Below are positions 18,149 to 28,160 of a DNA stretch of 64,000 nt, one piece after another. The translations under genes and the position numbers were made by a program. The stretch comes from CAYLRY01 sp964386535 (lineage in GTDB: Bacteria; Chloroflexota; Dehalococcoidia; Dehalococcoidales; UBA3254). Location of the stretch: the NCBI GenBank assembly GCA_964386535.1, contig CAYLRY010000009.1:9920-73919 (forward strand), read 5' to 3'. The notes beneath the pieces are model-generated. The model made no database searches and was not told where the DNA came from. It was given only the letters and a program-made list of their open reading frames with translations. The stretch's first letter is position 1. The number at the start of each line of letters is the position of its first letter.

Positions 18149-19201
18149 TTAATTAGCATTATTCCTGTGATCCTGTTCAAAAGTATTAACTCCGTACAGC
18201 TCACCTACCAGACCACTTAGCAAGACAGCCAGAAAACTGACTGTGGAAATAACCCTGGGATAGGCCATGCGGGTAGGACCCACTACCAGGATCGTACCGC
18301 TCGCTTCCTGCGGCAGTCCATAGCGGCTGATAACCAGGCTACAGTCATGGGCTACTTCAGCCTTGTTTTCGGAACCGATAACCACACGGATTTCTCTATC
18401 TTCCGGCTCCTTAGGCAGAATTGTGCCCAGCATACCCCGGTGTTCAAGCAACTCGAGAATAGATAAAATGCGTTGATTGTGGCTGAACTCCGGTTGATTT
18501 AACAGGAAATGTAGTCCTTCTAAATAGGACTGGTTATATCCCTGCTCATCTTCTGCCTGCATAATTTTTATCAGACAATCGCTTAACTGCCGCTCAAAGG
18601 GAGTTGAGTTCAATTCTTTTTCTTTGATTTGGGAGGCGTTAAGGCCAATACAGACCTGATTGAATTTTACAGCCACAGCAGTTAACTCTTCCTGTGTGGT
18701 GGGATTTTCAAGAATCAACAATTGCTGTTTTATCCTGACATCCCTTAATACCAGCACTAGCAAAGCAGTATAATCCTGTAAAAAGACCAGGTCCAGATGC
18801 CGGAACTGACAATCCGCAGGTTTAGGAACAGTAATCACGGCTGTATTATGCGATAAACGGGCTATAATGGCCGCAGCCAGGCTCAACCATTCATCCAGGC
18901 GGCCTTCTACCTGATGAAAAAGGTGTGTGATCATACGCTGTTCCGAGACGGGTAGTGTTACCGGCTCAAGTGAGCTTACGTAATAGCGGTAGCCTTTGTC
19001 CGATGGTATGCTTCCGGCCGAAGTATGGGGTCGTATAATATAACCTTCCTGCTCCAGGTAGGCCATTTCGTTGCGGACGGTAGCCGAGCTAACCCCCAGG
19101 TCATAATCCTGTACCAATGTCTGCGAAGATACGGGTACAGCCCGTTCAATATAATGGTTAATAATAGATTTAAGTATGATTTCTGACCTTGAAGTAAGCA
19201 C
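18149..19201 (-). CDS. hrcA: Heat-inducible transcription repressor HrcA
   Basis: This 350-residue repressor binds the CIRCE operator with GroE-dependent activity. The N-terminal winged helix (about 1-75) includes VPVSSQTL and SSATVRNEMAYLEQEGYI, the standard HrcA recognition region, followed by HTSAG..PSDKGYRYYV. A C-terminal GAF-like domain follows. GTG at 19201 has GGAGG six bases upstream. It heads the operon and lies directly downstream of a CIRCE sequence, so it should repress itself, grpE and dnaK. Confidence 0.96.
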   Translation of the reverse strand: MLTSRSEIILKSIINHYIERAVPVSSQTLVQDYDLGVSSATVRNEMAYLEQEGYIIRPHTSAGSIPSDKGYRYYVSSLEPVTLPVSEQRMITHLFHQVEGRLDEWLSLAAAIIARLSHNTAVITVPKPADCQFRHLDLVFLQDYTALLVLVLRDVRIKQQLLILENPTTQEELTAVAVKFNQVCIGLNASQIKEKELNSTPFERQLSDCLIKIMQAEDEQGYNQSYLEGLHFLLNQPEFSHNQRILSILELLEHRGMLGTILPKEPEDREIRVVIGSENKAEVAHDCSLVISRYGLPQEASGTILVVGPTRMAYPRVISTVSFLAVLLSGLVGELYGVNTFEQDHRNNAN

Positions 19202-19211
19202 TTTTTCCTCC

Positions 19212-19240
19212 GTTAGCAGTCACAGAGGTCGACTGCTAAC
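19212..19240. promoter_or_regulatory. CIRCE operator for hrcA-grpE-dnaK
   Basis: A perfect 10-base inverted repeat GTTAGCAGTC / GACTGCTAAC is separated by exactly nine bases (19222-19230). The consensus CIRCE is TTAGCACTC-N9-GAGTGCTAA; here the seventh base is changed symmetrically (C to G in the left arm, G to C in the right), so the palindrome is kept. It lies between the -10 and the hrcA GTG. Confidence 0.9.
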
Positions 19241-19246
19241 AATATT

Positions 19247-19275
19247 AAATTAGCATCTTTAGAAACGATTGTCAA
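19247..19275 (-). promoter_or_regulatory. hrcA operon promoter
   Basis: On the minus strand TTGACA (19270-19275) and TAATTT (19247-19252) are separated by 17 bases, a housekeeping sigma-factor promoter. The predicted start is at about 19240, so the CIRCE palindrome begins at or just after +1, where HrcA would block transcription. Confidence 0.75.
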
Positions 19276-19501
19276 GTATCTTCAATGAGTTTTAGCCTCT
19301 TGTTTTTATTATATCTCTTGCGTTGATTGATAATGAATAGTAGCTATGTTATATTGGGAACGGGCGCTAATCAGCCTTAAGAAGCAAGCTGTCCGCAATT
19401 AAAAAATTAAATTTTTAAAAACGCACGAGAGCCGGGTTCATGCTCAAAGTCACAGGCTTGGTATTATTAATTTCCGGTTTTCCGGATCAGGATACAGAAA
19501 G

Positions 19502-20134
19502 ATGGAAATTGTTTGGCTGGGTTATTCCTGTTTTAAATTAAAAGGTAAGAACACTACAGTAGTCACGGACCCTTATCCACCCGGGCTGGGCTATACTATG
19601 GATAAGACCAGCGCCCAGGTGATTACCATCAGCCATCAGCATCCCAACCATTGCCATGTAGAAGCTATCTCTGGCGACCCGCGTCAGGTTTTTCGCCCTG
19701 GAGAGTACGAGATAGGTGGCACACTTATCATCGGCATCTCAACATTCCATGATGCAGAAAACGGCGCCAGGTCAGGCAAGAATACCGTTTTTGTCATTGA
19801 GATTGACGATGTCAGCATTTGTCATCTGGGAGATTTGGGACACACATTAACGTCTAACCAGGTGGAAGAGATGGGCAATATAGATATATTGCTGGCTCCG
19901 GTAGGAGGGGGCAATACCATCAGCGCAGCCCAGGCTGCTAGTATCGTACGAGCTATCGAACCTAAAATAGTGATCCCCATGCACTATAAAACACCGGCAT
20001 TAATCAAAGAACTGGACCCAATTGACAAATTTCTTAAGGAAATGGCTATTAATGAGGCGGTCCCTCAAACCAGGCTGATAATAACCAAGTCCAATTTGCC
20101 GCTTACAACCCAAGTAGTACTGCTAAACCCCTAG
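19502..20134 (+). CDS. Metallo-beta-lactamase-fold hydrolase with altered metal motif
   Basis: This 210-residue protein resembles the UlaG-like Zn-dependent hydrolases (COG2220): WLGYSCF.LKG at the start, TDPYPP, then the metal motif, HLGDLGH and PMHYKT near the end. The canonical HxHxDH reads H45-Q-H47-P-N49-H50, so the second-metal aspartate is replaced by Asn. H45, H47, H50, D at GDLGH and the last His are kept. The substrate is unknown. It is a single gene between the divergent hrcA operon and rpoB; no strong SD is visible before ATG 19502. Confidence 0.82.
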   Translation: MEIVWLGYSCFKLKGKNTTVVTDPYPPGLGYTMDKTSAQVITISHQHPNHCHVEAISGDPRQVFRPGEYEIGGTLIIGISTFHDAENGARSGKNTVFVIEIDDVSICHLGDLGHTLTSNQVEEMGNIDILLAPVGGGNTISAAQAASIVRAIEPKIVIPMHYKTPALIKELDPIDKFLKEMAINEAVPQTRLIITKSNLPLTTQVVLLNP

Positions 20135-20155
20135 AAAACGTCCTGATTTTTCCTC

Positions 20156-20185
20156 TTCACAATGGGAAAAACGGTATGTTATAAT
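20156..20185 (+). promoter_or_regulatory. Candidate upstream promoter for rpoBC
   Basis: TTCACA (20156-20161) and a perfect TATAAT (20180-20185) are separated by 18 bases. The -10 lies within a small GGTAT...ATACC inverted repeat. It lies about 110 bases upstream of a second, better promoter. Confidence 0.4.
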
Positions 20186-20264
20186 ACCTGATAAATAGAA
20201 TAGAAATTTTGGTTAGCCTTCCTTTTCATCACTGTAATAAAAAATAGGGAATGGAGGGGTGGGC

Positions 20265-20293
20265 TTGACATTTTTTGTTGTTAATGATAAGAT
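20265..20293 (+). promoter_or_regulatory. rpoBC promoter
   Basis: TTGACA (20265-20270), a T-rich 17-base spacer and TAAGAT (20288-20293) make a strong housekeeping promoter. It leaves an untranslated leader of about 125 bases before the rpoB start. No ribosomal protein genes precede rpoB here. Confidence 0.75.
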
Positions 20294-20423
20294 TAAACGT
20301 TGTGATTGTGCCTCTTAAACGTTTTCATTTCAAAAAAATTTCTCCGTTGCATTCAGCAGCTTCATAACGCCGCATATTTAGAAAAATTTATACTTTTGTA
20401 AGAATAAATTTAGAGGAGTTTTT

Positions 20424-23400
20424 ATGGTATCAACGTGTGTCGGGCCCGGAACCTCTGATGGCCGTAAATCTTTTTCCCACCTGCCCCAGATTCTGGAAGT
20501 CCCTAACCTCATTGAAGTCCAGCTAAACTCATTCCGCTGGTTCCAGGAAAAAGGGCTTAAACAGCTATTTGAAGAAATTTCACCCATCAAAGATTTTACT
20601 GGCAATCGCCTGGAACTCAGTTTTGTCGGTTATGAATTTCGTGAGCCGCGCTACGATGAACCTGAATGCCGGCAGAAGGACCTTACGTACTCCGCTCCGC
20701 TTTACGTCAGAACCCGTTTGCTGGTAAAAGAGACCGGTGAAATCAAAGAACAGGACCTTTTTTTCGGTGATATTCCCTTAATGACTGCCAAGGGAACCTT
20801 CATCACCAGTGGCGCCGAACGTATCGTCGTTAGTCAGTTATTACGTTCTCCAGGTGTCTATTTTACCGCAAAAGAAGACCCTGCCAGCGGTCGTATCCTC
20901 TGCTCCGGTAAGGTGATCCCTACACGCGGGGCCTGGTTGGAATTTGAGACCAGTAACCGCGATGTTATTGCCGGTAAAATCGACGGCAAACGAAAAATAC
21001 CCATCAGCACCCTCCTGCGTGCGATTGGTTATGGTACTGATGAACAATTGATGAACCTGTTTACCGGCACTGACAACAATCCGGATCACCAGTATATGAG
21101 GTCTACCATGGAACGCGATCTGGGGGTTAAAGACGAAGCAGAAGCCTTGATTGATATCTACCGTAAGCTCCGTCCCGGTGATCCGCCTAACCTGGAGAAT
21201 GCCCGTAAGCTGATTAATAACTTGTTTTTTGATGCCACTCGTTACGATCTGGGCAATGTTGGACGTTATAAACTCAATACTCGCCTGGGAATAAAAGTTA
21301 ACGAGGAAATACGTTCTTTAACCCGTGAAGACATTGTAGAGATTATACGTCATATTATCCTGATCAATAACGGCAAAGACCATGGTGATGATATCGATCA
21401 CCTGGGCAACCGACGCGTCCGTACTGTTGGTGAGTTACTGCAAAACCAGTTCCGCATTGGACTGCTACGGCTGGAAAGAGTAGTCAAGGAACGCATGAGT
21501 ATTATTCCCACAGAAGCAGTAACTTCCAGCGCACTGGTAAATATTCGCCCTGTGGTGGCGGCTGTCAGGGAGTTCTTCGGAGGCTCACAGTTGTCCCAGT
21601 TCATGGACCAAACCAACCCGCTGGCAGAAGTTACCCATAAGAGGCGTCTATCTGCCATGGGTCCCGGCGGCCTTTCACGGGAGCGCGCCGGGTTTGACGT
21701 TCGTGATGTGCACTATTCCCATTATGGCCGCATATGTCCGATTGAAACCCCTGAAGGACCCAACATCGGTCTTATCGGTTCGCTGGCCACGTACAGCCGT
21801 ATTAATGAATATGGCTTTATCGAAAGCCCTTATCGTATCGTAGTTAAAGAACTGAGTAATACGGATAAGAGATTGACTGGCAGAACTGTACGAGAGGCTA
21901 TTAAGGACGAGGAAGGCAAAGTAATCGTCAAAGAGGGGTCACCGATCACCGCTAAACTGATATCTCGGGTGGCAAAACTGCCGGCCTTCATGGTAAAAGT
22001 AGTTCCTTTTGTTTCAGAGGAAGTGGTCTATCTTTCTGCCGATAAAGAGGATAGATATATCATTGCTCAGGCTAACGCCCGGCTGGATGAACTGGGCCAG
22101 TTTATCGGCGACACTACAGAAGCACGCCAGTCTGAAAACTATATGTTTACCCATCCTGATCAAATTGACTTGATGGACGTCTCTCCAAAACAAATTGTCA
22201 GTGTAGCCACGGCTTTAATTCCCTTTTTGGAACATGATGATGCCAACCGTGCCTTAATGGGCGCCAACATGCAGCGACAGGCTGTACCGCTCATACGCGC
22301 AGAAGCTCCCCTGGTAGCTACCGGAATGGAAGCAGAAGCTGCCAGACACAGCGGACAGCTTCTCTTTGCCCAGAATGCCGGTACCGTTACTTCAGTCACC
22401 GGATCCAGAATCATCGTAGCCCGGGATGACGGTAAAGAAGACCATTATCACCTGATGAAATTTGTCAGAACTAACCAGGGTACCTGTATAACCCAGAAAC
22501 CTATTGTAACTAAAGGCGATAGGATAGAAGCAGGAGCCATCCTGGCTGACAGCTCAGCCATTGAAAAGGGGGAACTGGCTCTGGGACACAATATAGTATG
22601 CGCCTTCTCCTGTTTTGAAGGATACAACTACGAGGATGCAATAGTCATCAGCAGCAGGATGGTTGAGCAGGACAAATTTACCTCCATACATATAGAAAAG
22701 CACGAAGTTGAAGCCAGAGATACCAAACTGGGGCCGGAAGAAATTACGCGGGATATTCCCAATGTAGGCGAGGAAAGCCTGCGTGAGCTGGATGAATATG
22801 GGATTATCCGTATCGGTGCGGAAGTAAATCCTGGAGACATCCTGGTGGGTAAAATCAGCCCCAAAGGTGAAACGGAACTCTCGGCCGAAGAAAAATTGTT
22901 AAGAGCTATTTTCGGCGAAAAAGCCCGTGAGGTTAAAGACACTTCGCTGCGCGTACCGCACGGCGAGTGGGGCAAAGTCATAAATGTAAAGGTCTTTTCA
23001 CGTGAAAACTCAGATGAAATCCCAGCCGGAGTAAACCAATGGGTACAGGTCTGGGTAGCTCAAAAGAGAAAGGTTTCCGTTGGTGATAAAATTGCAGGGC
23101 GTCATGGCAATAAAGGTGTGGTGGCCTTAATCGCAAATAAAGAAGATATGCCATTCCTGCCTGACGGTACACCTGTGGATATCGTGCTGAATCCGATTGG
23201 TGTCCCTTCACGCATGAACATAGGCCAGATACTGGAAACGCACCTGGGATGGGTAGCCCAGATGCTGGGAATGAAAGTACTAACGCCGGTTTTTGACGGA
23301 GCCACAGATAACGATATAGAAAGCGGGCTGGCCAGGGCATGGTTGATCCAAAAAGCCGGAGCTGTTCAGCTTGATCCACAGGATGATAAAACCATTCTGG

Positions 23401-24107
23401 ACATGGAGAAAGCCAGGGCTTGGTTGACAGACCAGGGTCTGGATGCAGATAAGATTTTTGATAGCAATAATCCGGATGAAGCCAAGAAAACTTGCTTGCG
23501 GATGTGGCTGGCTGATATTGGTATCTCCAGTGAAGGTATGGATTTAACCGGCATGGAAAAACTAGCCAGAAAGGTTAGCTCAGAGAAGAATATCCCCTCT
23601 CCCATTACCGGGAAGGTGATTTTGAGGGATGGACGTACCGGTGAGCCTTTCGATCAACCGGTAACCATCGGGAACATTTATATGATGAAGCTGATCCATC
23701 TGGTAGAAGATAAGGTGCACGCCCGGTCCACCGGTCCTTATTCGTTGATTGCACAGCAACCCCTGGGAGGGAAGGCTCAGTTTGGTGGTCAGCGTTTCGG
23801 CGAAATGGAAGTCTGGACGCTGGAAGCTTACGGGGCAGCTCATAATCTTCAGGAGGTTCTGACCATCAAGTCTGATGACGTTACTGGAAGAGCCAAAACC
23901 TATGAAGCCATCGTAAAAAATGAAGATATCATTCAACCAGGTGTGCCTGAATCCTTTAAAGTGCTGGTAAAAGAGTTACAAAGCCTGGGATTGGCTATTG
24001 AAGTAATAAACGAAGAAGAGTCCGGAGAACTGTCAGAATTATCTACTAAGCCTAAACTTATTCCGGGCGATTCTGAAGAGGTAGAAGAGAAAAATGCTGG
24101 AAGTTAA
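20424..24107 (+). CDS. rpoB: DNA-directed RNA polymerase subunit beta
   Basis: This 1227-residue subunit forms one pincer of RNA polymerase and part of the active site. The rifampicin region is seen as LSQFMDQTNPLAEVTHKRR followed by LGPGGL-like GPGGLSRERAGF and RICPIETPEGPNIGL. Later motifs include GHNIVCAFSCFEGYNYEDAI and the KAQFGGQRFGEMEVW.LEAYGAA C-terminal clamp. The rifampicin-pocket D, H and R are present. Its final 14 bases overlap rpoC, which keeps the pair co-translated. Confidence 0.98.
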   Translation: MVSTCVGPGTSDGRKSFSHLPQILEVPNLIEVQLNSFRWFQEKGLKQLFEEISPIKDFTGNRLELSFVGYEFREPRYDEPECRQKDLTYSAPLYVRTRLLVKETGEIKEQDLFFGDIPLMTAKGTFITSGAERIVVSQLLRSPGVYFTAKEDPASGRILCSGKVIPTRGAWLEFETSNRDVIAGKIDGKRKIPISTLLRAIGYGTDEQLMNLFTGTDNNPDHQYMRSTMERDLGVKDEAEALIDIYRKLRPGDPPNLENARKLINNLFFDATRYDLGNVGRYKLNTRLGIKVNEEIRSLTREDIVEIIRHIILINNGKDHGDDIDHLGNRRVRTVGELLQNQFRIGLLRLERVVKERMSIIPTEAVTSSALVNIRPVVAAVREFFGGSQLSQFMDQTNPLAEVTHKRRLSAMGPGGLSRERAGFDVRDVHYSHYGRICPIETPEGPNIGLIGSLATYSRINEYGFIESPYRIVVKELSNTDKRLTGRTVREAIKDEEGKVIVKEGSPITAKLISRVAKLPAFMVKVVPFVSEEVVYLSADKEDRYIIAQANARLDELGQFIGDTTEARQSENYMFTHPDQIDLMDVSPKQIVSVATALIPFLEHDDANRALMGANMQRQAVPLIRAEAPLVATGMEAEAARHSGQLLFAQNAGTVTSVTGSRIIVARDDGKEDHYHLMKFVRTNQGTCITQKPIVTKGDRIEAGAILADSSAIEKGELALGHNIVCAFSCFEGYNYEDAIVISSRMVEQDKFTSIHIEKHEVEARDTKLGPEEITRDIPNVGEESLRELDEYGIIRIGAEVNPGDILVGKISPKGETELSAEEKLLRAIFGEKAREVKDTSLRVPHGEWGKVINVKVFSRENSDEIPAGVNQWVQVWVAQKRKVSVGDKIAGRHGNKGVVALIANKEDMPFLPDGTPVDIVLNPIGVPSRMNIGQILETHLGWVAQMLGMKVLTPVFDGATDNDIESGLARAWLIQKAGAVQLDPQDDKTILDMEKARAWLTDQGLDADKIFDSNNPDEAKKTCLRMWLADIGISSEGMDLTGMEKLARKVSSEKNIPSPITGKVILRDGRTGEPFDQPVTIGNIYMMKLIHLVEDKVHARSTGPYSLIAQQPLGGKAQFGGQRFGEMEVWTLEAYGAAHNLQEVLTIKSDDVTGRAKTYEAIVKNEDIIQPGVPESFKVLVKELQSLGLAIEVINEEESGELSELSTKPKLIPGDSEEVEEKNAGS

Positions 24108-27100
24108 TGATTTTGATGCTGTACGCATTTCCCTGGCATCTCCTGAACAAATTAGAAGCTGGTCTTATGGTGAGGTAACCAAACCTGAGACCATTAACTA
24201 CCGCACCCTTAAACCTGAAAGAGACGGCCTCTTTTGTGAGCGCATCTTCGGGCCCACAAAGGATTTCGAATGCTTTTGCGGAAAGTATAAAAAAATCCGC
24301 TATAAAGGTATTATTTGCGATAAATGCGGAGTAGAAGTCGCACGTGCCAAGGTGCGCCGTGAACGTATGGGGCATATTGAACTGGCCTGCCCGGTCAGCC
24401 ATATCTGGTTTGCCAAGGGGGTACCCAGCCGGCTGGGTCTTTTGCTCGATCTCTCGCCACGCAGCCTGGACCGTGTGCTATATTTCTCCCATTATATCAT
24501 TACTTACATTAACGAAGAAGCGCGGCAAGCCATAATTAAAAAGCTGGAAGATGCCATGGCCCAGGAATTATCCAGGCGACAGGTTGAAATGGAGGCTAAA
24601 ATCAGCGAACTGGAGAACAGCCAGGCTTCACCGGAAGACATTAATCAGATCCGCAGTAATTTCATTGATGAGGAATCCCGGCTGAAGGATGAATTGACTG
24701 TTGCAATTGAACAGATCAAAGACCTTCATGTTAAAGAACTACTGGCAGAAAACCAATATAATGAATTGAAACAAAAATATAACGATGTTTTTGAAGCCGG
24801 AATGGGAGCGGAGGCGATTCTAAAAATCACAAGATCTATCGAACTGGACCAAATGCGCAATGAGTTGATACAGGAAAGCTATTCCAGCTCCGGACAACGG
24901 CGTAAAAAAGCCAGTAAGCAATTACAGGTAGTAGAAGCTTTCCGCCGCAGCGGTAATAAACCTGAATGGATGATTCTAACAGTCTTGCCCGTTCTGCCTC
25001 CGGACCTGCGCCCTATGGTGCAACTGGATGGCGGTAGATTTGCTACATCAGACCTTAATGATCTGTATCGTCGTGTAATTAACCGTAACAACCGTCTGCA
25101 TCACCTGATGGATATAGGGGCGCCGGAAATCATTGTTCGCAATGAAAAACGCATGCTTCAGGAAGCTGTGGACTCTTTGATAGACAACGGACGCCGGGGA
25201 AGGGCGGTTTCTGTAAGCGGCAATCATAAGTTGAAGTCGCTCTCAGATATGCTTAGGGGTAAGCAGGGACGCTTCCGCCAGAACCTTCTGGGGAAACGTG
25301 TAGATTACAGTGGGCGTTCCGTAATTGTAGTTGGACCGGAACTCAAGCTGCATCAATGCGGACTGCCCCGCCGTATGGCATTGGAGCTTTTTAAACCCTT
25401 TGTTATGCGTTATCTGGTGCAAAAAGATCTAGCTCATAATATCAAGAGCGCCCGCCGTCTGGTGGAAAGAGCTAGACCGGAAGTATATGATATACTGGAA
25501 GAAGTTATTAAGGAACGCCCGGTTTTACTGAACCGTGCTCCCACACTGCACCGTCTAAGCGTTCAGGCTTTTGAGCCGGTATTGATTGATGGTTCAGCAA
25601 TCCAGATCCATCCCCTGGTATGTTCTGCTTTTAATGCTGACTTTGATGGAGACCAGATGGCTGTCCATGTACCCTTATCCAAAGAAGCTGTAGCTGAAGC
25701 CAGAGACCTGATGCTCAGTATTCATAACATGCTTCTGCCCAGTTCCGGCGATCCTGTAGTCACACCTACCCTGGACATGGTGTTGGGTTCCTATTATCTA
25801 ACTACCATGCGGCCTGACATTAAGGGAGAAAACAAGGTTTTCGGCAGTTTTGAAGAAGCCCGTCTGGCTTATGAGCTGGGTGTTGTTGACTTGAGGGCTG
25901 AAATTGATGTTCGAGATATGGATAGAGGCGGAAATCGCATTAAGACCAGCGTCGGCCGTATTATTTTTAATGAAGCTTTGCCTAAAGAAATAGGTTTTGT
26001 TAACCGTATTGTCGATAAATCTGGTTTAAAACAAATTGTGGCTGATTGTTATAAGGTCTTACCTAATGAAGGAACCGCCGCTGTGCTGGATAAAATCAAA
26101 CAACTTGGATTCCATTATGCCACTTCTTCAGGCATTACCATTGCAGCTAACGATATCGAGGTCCCTGCGGCCAAGCCGGATTTGATTAAAGAAGCTGAAA
26201 AGAAGGCCCTGACCATAGAAAACCAGTTCCGCCAGGGCTTAATAGACGAAGATGAAAGGTATACAGGGGTGGTCGAGGTCTGGACTGAAATAGCTGACAG
26301 ACTGACTGATGTTCTGCAACAAAGTATGGACCGTTATGGCGGAATTTACATGATGTCTACCTCCGGCGCTAAAGGTAATATCTCCCAGATTAAGCAAATG
26401 GCCGGTATGAGAGGCTTGATGACCAATCCCTCAGGAAGAATTATTGATTTCCCAATTAAATCCAGTTTGAGGGAAGGGCTTAGCGTACTGGAGTACTTCA
26501 TCTCCACACATGGCGCTCGTAAAGGTTTGGCGGATACAGCCTTGAGGACATCCGGTTCAGGTTACCTGACCAGGCGTTTGATTGATGTCGCTCAGGATGT
26601 TATCACACGGGAAGACGATTGCAGGACTCAGGAAGGTATCTGGCTGGCTGATTCACCGGAAAAAAGCTTATTACCGCCTTTATCAAAGAGAATTGTCGGC
26701 CGCCTGGCAGCCGCCAAAATAATAGATCCCAAAACCGGTGAAACTCTGGTAGAAAGAGATGAAGAAATAGATGAATCCAAAGCTGCTAAAATCAACGCTG
26801 CCGGTATAAGTAAAGTTTATATCCGTTCACCGCTTAGCTGTCAATCACGCTGGGGTGTTTGCCGGAAATGCTATGGAAGAGATCTGGCTCGCGGGCGTAT
26901 GGTGGAACCCAATACAGCCGTCGGAATAATTGCCGCTCAAAGCATCGGTGAACCCGGTACACAGTTAACCCTGCGAACCTTCCATACCGGTGGAATTATT
27001 GGTCTGGACATTACCACCGGTCTGCCCAGGGTGGAGGAATTGTTTGAAGCCAGAGCTCCCAAAGCTCAGGCCCTGATCGCCGAAATAGACGGCATTGCGG

Positions 27101-28044
27101 AGATTACACAGGACGAAGAAGGACGGAGGATCAAGACGGTAAATTCCGAGATATTAACTGATGAATATCCGCTACTGCCCAACTGGCAACTGATGGTAGA
27201 TAACGGTCAGGTAGTTGAAGCAGGAACCATTCTGGCCAGTCAGGTGCCTGAGAATAACAAACCGGCGGAGTCCAATGCAGTCACCGCCACTAACCCTTCC
27301 ATCACAGCTCAAAAAGGTGGGGAAGTTATACTTGGAGAAGGTAAAATATTAATTCGTTATGAAGAAAGGGAAGAACGCGAATATATTGTACCGGCAACCG
27401 CTCAACTGCGGATTAAAAATGGGGATAAAGTTGAAGCCGGGATGCAATTGACTGAGGGATCGTTGAACCCGCAGGACCTGATGCGGATTAAGGGGCGCGG
27501 TGCGGTTCAACAATACCTGGTTGAAGAAGTCCAAAAAGTATACCGTTCTCAAGGCGTTAATATCAACGATAAGCATATTGAAACTATTGCTCGCCAGATG
27601 CTGACTCAAGTCCGCATCACTTCTTCAGGTGACACCAAACTGGTCCCCGGTGAACTGGTTGACCGGTTCCATTATGAAGACACCAATGCCAAAGTACTTT
27701 CAGAAGGCGGCGAACCGGCAACAGCCCTGCCAATACTTCTGGGCATAACCCGGGCTTCTTTGAATACGGACAGTTGGCTGGCAGCGGCGTCCTTCCAGGA
27801 GACTACCCGCGTATTGACTGAAGCAGCGGTTTATGGAAAGATCGATAAACTCATCGGTCTAAAGGAAAATGTAATTATTGGTAAACTTATCCCGGCTCAT
27901 AACCCAATTCAGAAAAGTAATGAGGCTAAATTAACAGGTCAAACGGCAGTTGCGTCCCGGGTGGCCAGCGTTATTCCCGGACCTGTGCTGGAAGAAAATG
28001 ATGTAGTTAATGAGGATGTTGGGTTTAAAGAAGCGGAAGATTAG
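24094..28044 (+). CDS. rpoC: DNA-directed RNA polymerase subunit beta'
   Basis: This 1316-residue subunit contains the catalytic Mg motif NADFDGDQM with D516, D518 and D520. The N-terminal zinc ribbon is CFCGKYKK...CDKCGVE, and a second cysteine set lies in CQSRWGVCRKCYGRDLA. Between residues about 150 and 270 a charged coiled-coil insertion (rich in EL, KL and QE heptads) is present, as in several deep-branching phyla. The bridge helix and trigger loop (GEPGTQLTLRTFHTGG) are intact. A GC-rich terminator follows. Confidence 0.98.
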   Translation: MLEVNDFDAVRISLASPEQIRSWSYGEVTKPETINYRTLKPERDGLFCERIFGPTKDFECFCGKYKKIRYKGIICDKCGVEVARAKVRRERMGHIELACPVSHIWFAKGVPSRLGLLLDLSPRSLDRVLYFSHYIITYINEEARQAIIKKLEDAMAQELSRRQVEMEAKISELENSQASPEDINQIRSNFIDEESRLKDELTVAIEQIKDLHVKELLAENQYNELKQKYNDVFEAGMGAEAILKITRSIELDQMRNELIQESYSSSGQRRKKASKQLQVVEAFRRSGNKPEWMILTVLPVLPPDLRPMVQLDGGRFATSDLNDLYRRVINRNNRLHHLMDIGAPEIIVRNEKRMLQEAVDSLIDNGRRGRAVSVSGNHKLKSLSDMLRGKQGRFRQNLLGKRVDYSGRSVIVVGPELKLHQCGLPRRMALELFKPFVMRYLVQKDLAHNIKSARRLVERARPEVYDILEEVIKERPVLLNRAPTLHRLSVQAFEPVLIDGSAIQIHPLVCSAFNADFDGDQMAVHVPLSKEAVAEARDLMLSIHNMLLPSSGDPVVTPTLDMVLGSYYLTTMRPDIKGENKVFGSFEEARLAYELGVVDLRAEIDVRDMDRGGNRIKTSVGRIIFNEALPKEIGFVNRIVDKSGLKQIVADCYKVLPNEGTAAVLDKIKQLGFHYATSSGITIAANDIEVPAAKPDLIKEAEKKALTIENQFRQGLIDEDERYTGVVEVWTEIADRLTDVLQQSMDRYGGIYMMSTSGAKGNISQIKQMAGMRGLMTNPSGRIIDFPIKSSLREGLSVLEYFISTHGARKGLADTALRTSGSGYLTRRLIDVAQDVITREDDCRTQEGIWLADSPEKSLLPPLSKRIVGRLAAAKIIDPKTGETLVERDEEIDESKAAKINAAGISKVYIRSPLSCQSRWGVCRKCYGRDLARGRMVEPNTAVGIIAAQSIGEPGTQLTLRTFHTGGIIGLDITTGLPRVEELFEARAPKAQALIAEIDGIAEITQDEEGRRIKTVNSEILTDEYPLLPNWQLMVDNGQVVEAGTILASQVPENNKPAESNAVTATNPSITAQKGGEVILGEGKILIRYEEREEREYIVPATAQLRIKNGDKVEAGMQLTEGSLNPQDLMRIKGRGAVQQYLVEEVQKVYRSQGVNINDKHIETIARQMLTQVRITSSGDTKLVPGELVDRFHYEDTNAKVLSEGGEPATALPILLGITRASLNTDSWLAAASFQETTRVLTEAAVYGKIDKLIGLKENVIIGKLIPAHNPIQKSNEAKLTGQTAVASRVASVIPGPVLEENDVVNEDVGFKEAED

Positions 28045-28068
28045 TCCTCTAAGTACCAATTAGCGTTC

Positions 28069-28098
28069 TCAGGAGCCCCGTCTTTTCGGGGCTCCTGA
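28069..28098 (+). terminator. rpoBC terminator hairpin
   Basis: A perfect 12-base-pair stem (28069-28080 with 28087-28098, GGAGCCCCG core) encloses a TCTTTT loop 24 bases after the rpoC stop. The run after the stem is AT-rich but not pure T. Confidence 0.8.
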
Positions 28099-28160
28099 AT
28101 ATTAACTAATATTATGCTGTGTTTTTTATCACGCCGAAAGAATACGAAATCCGAAATCCG

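Noticed and set aside
22978..23379. Minus-strand ORFs inside rpoB and rpoC
   Set aside because: They are shadows of highly conserved sense genes with no SD or domain.
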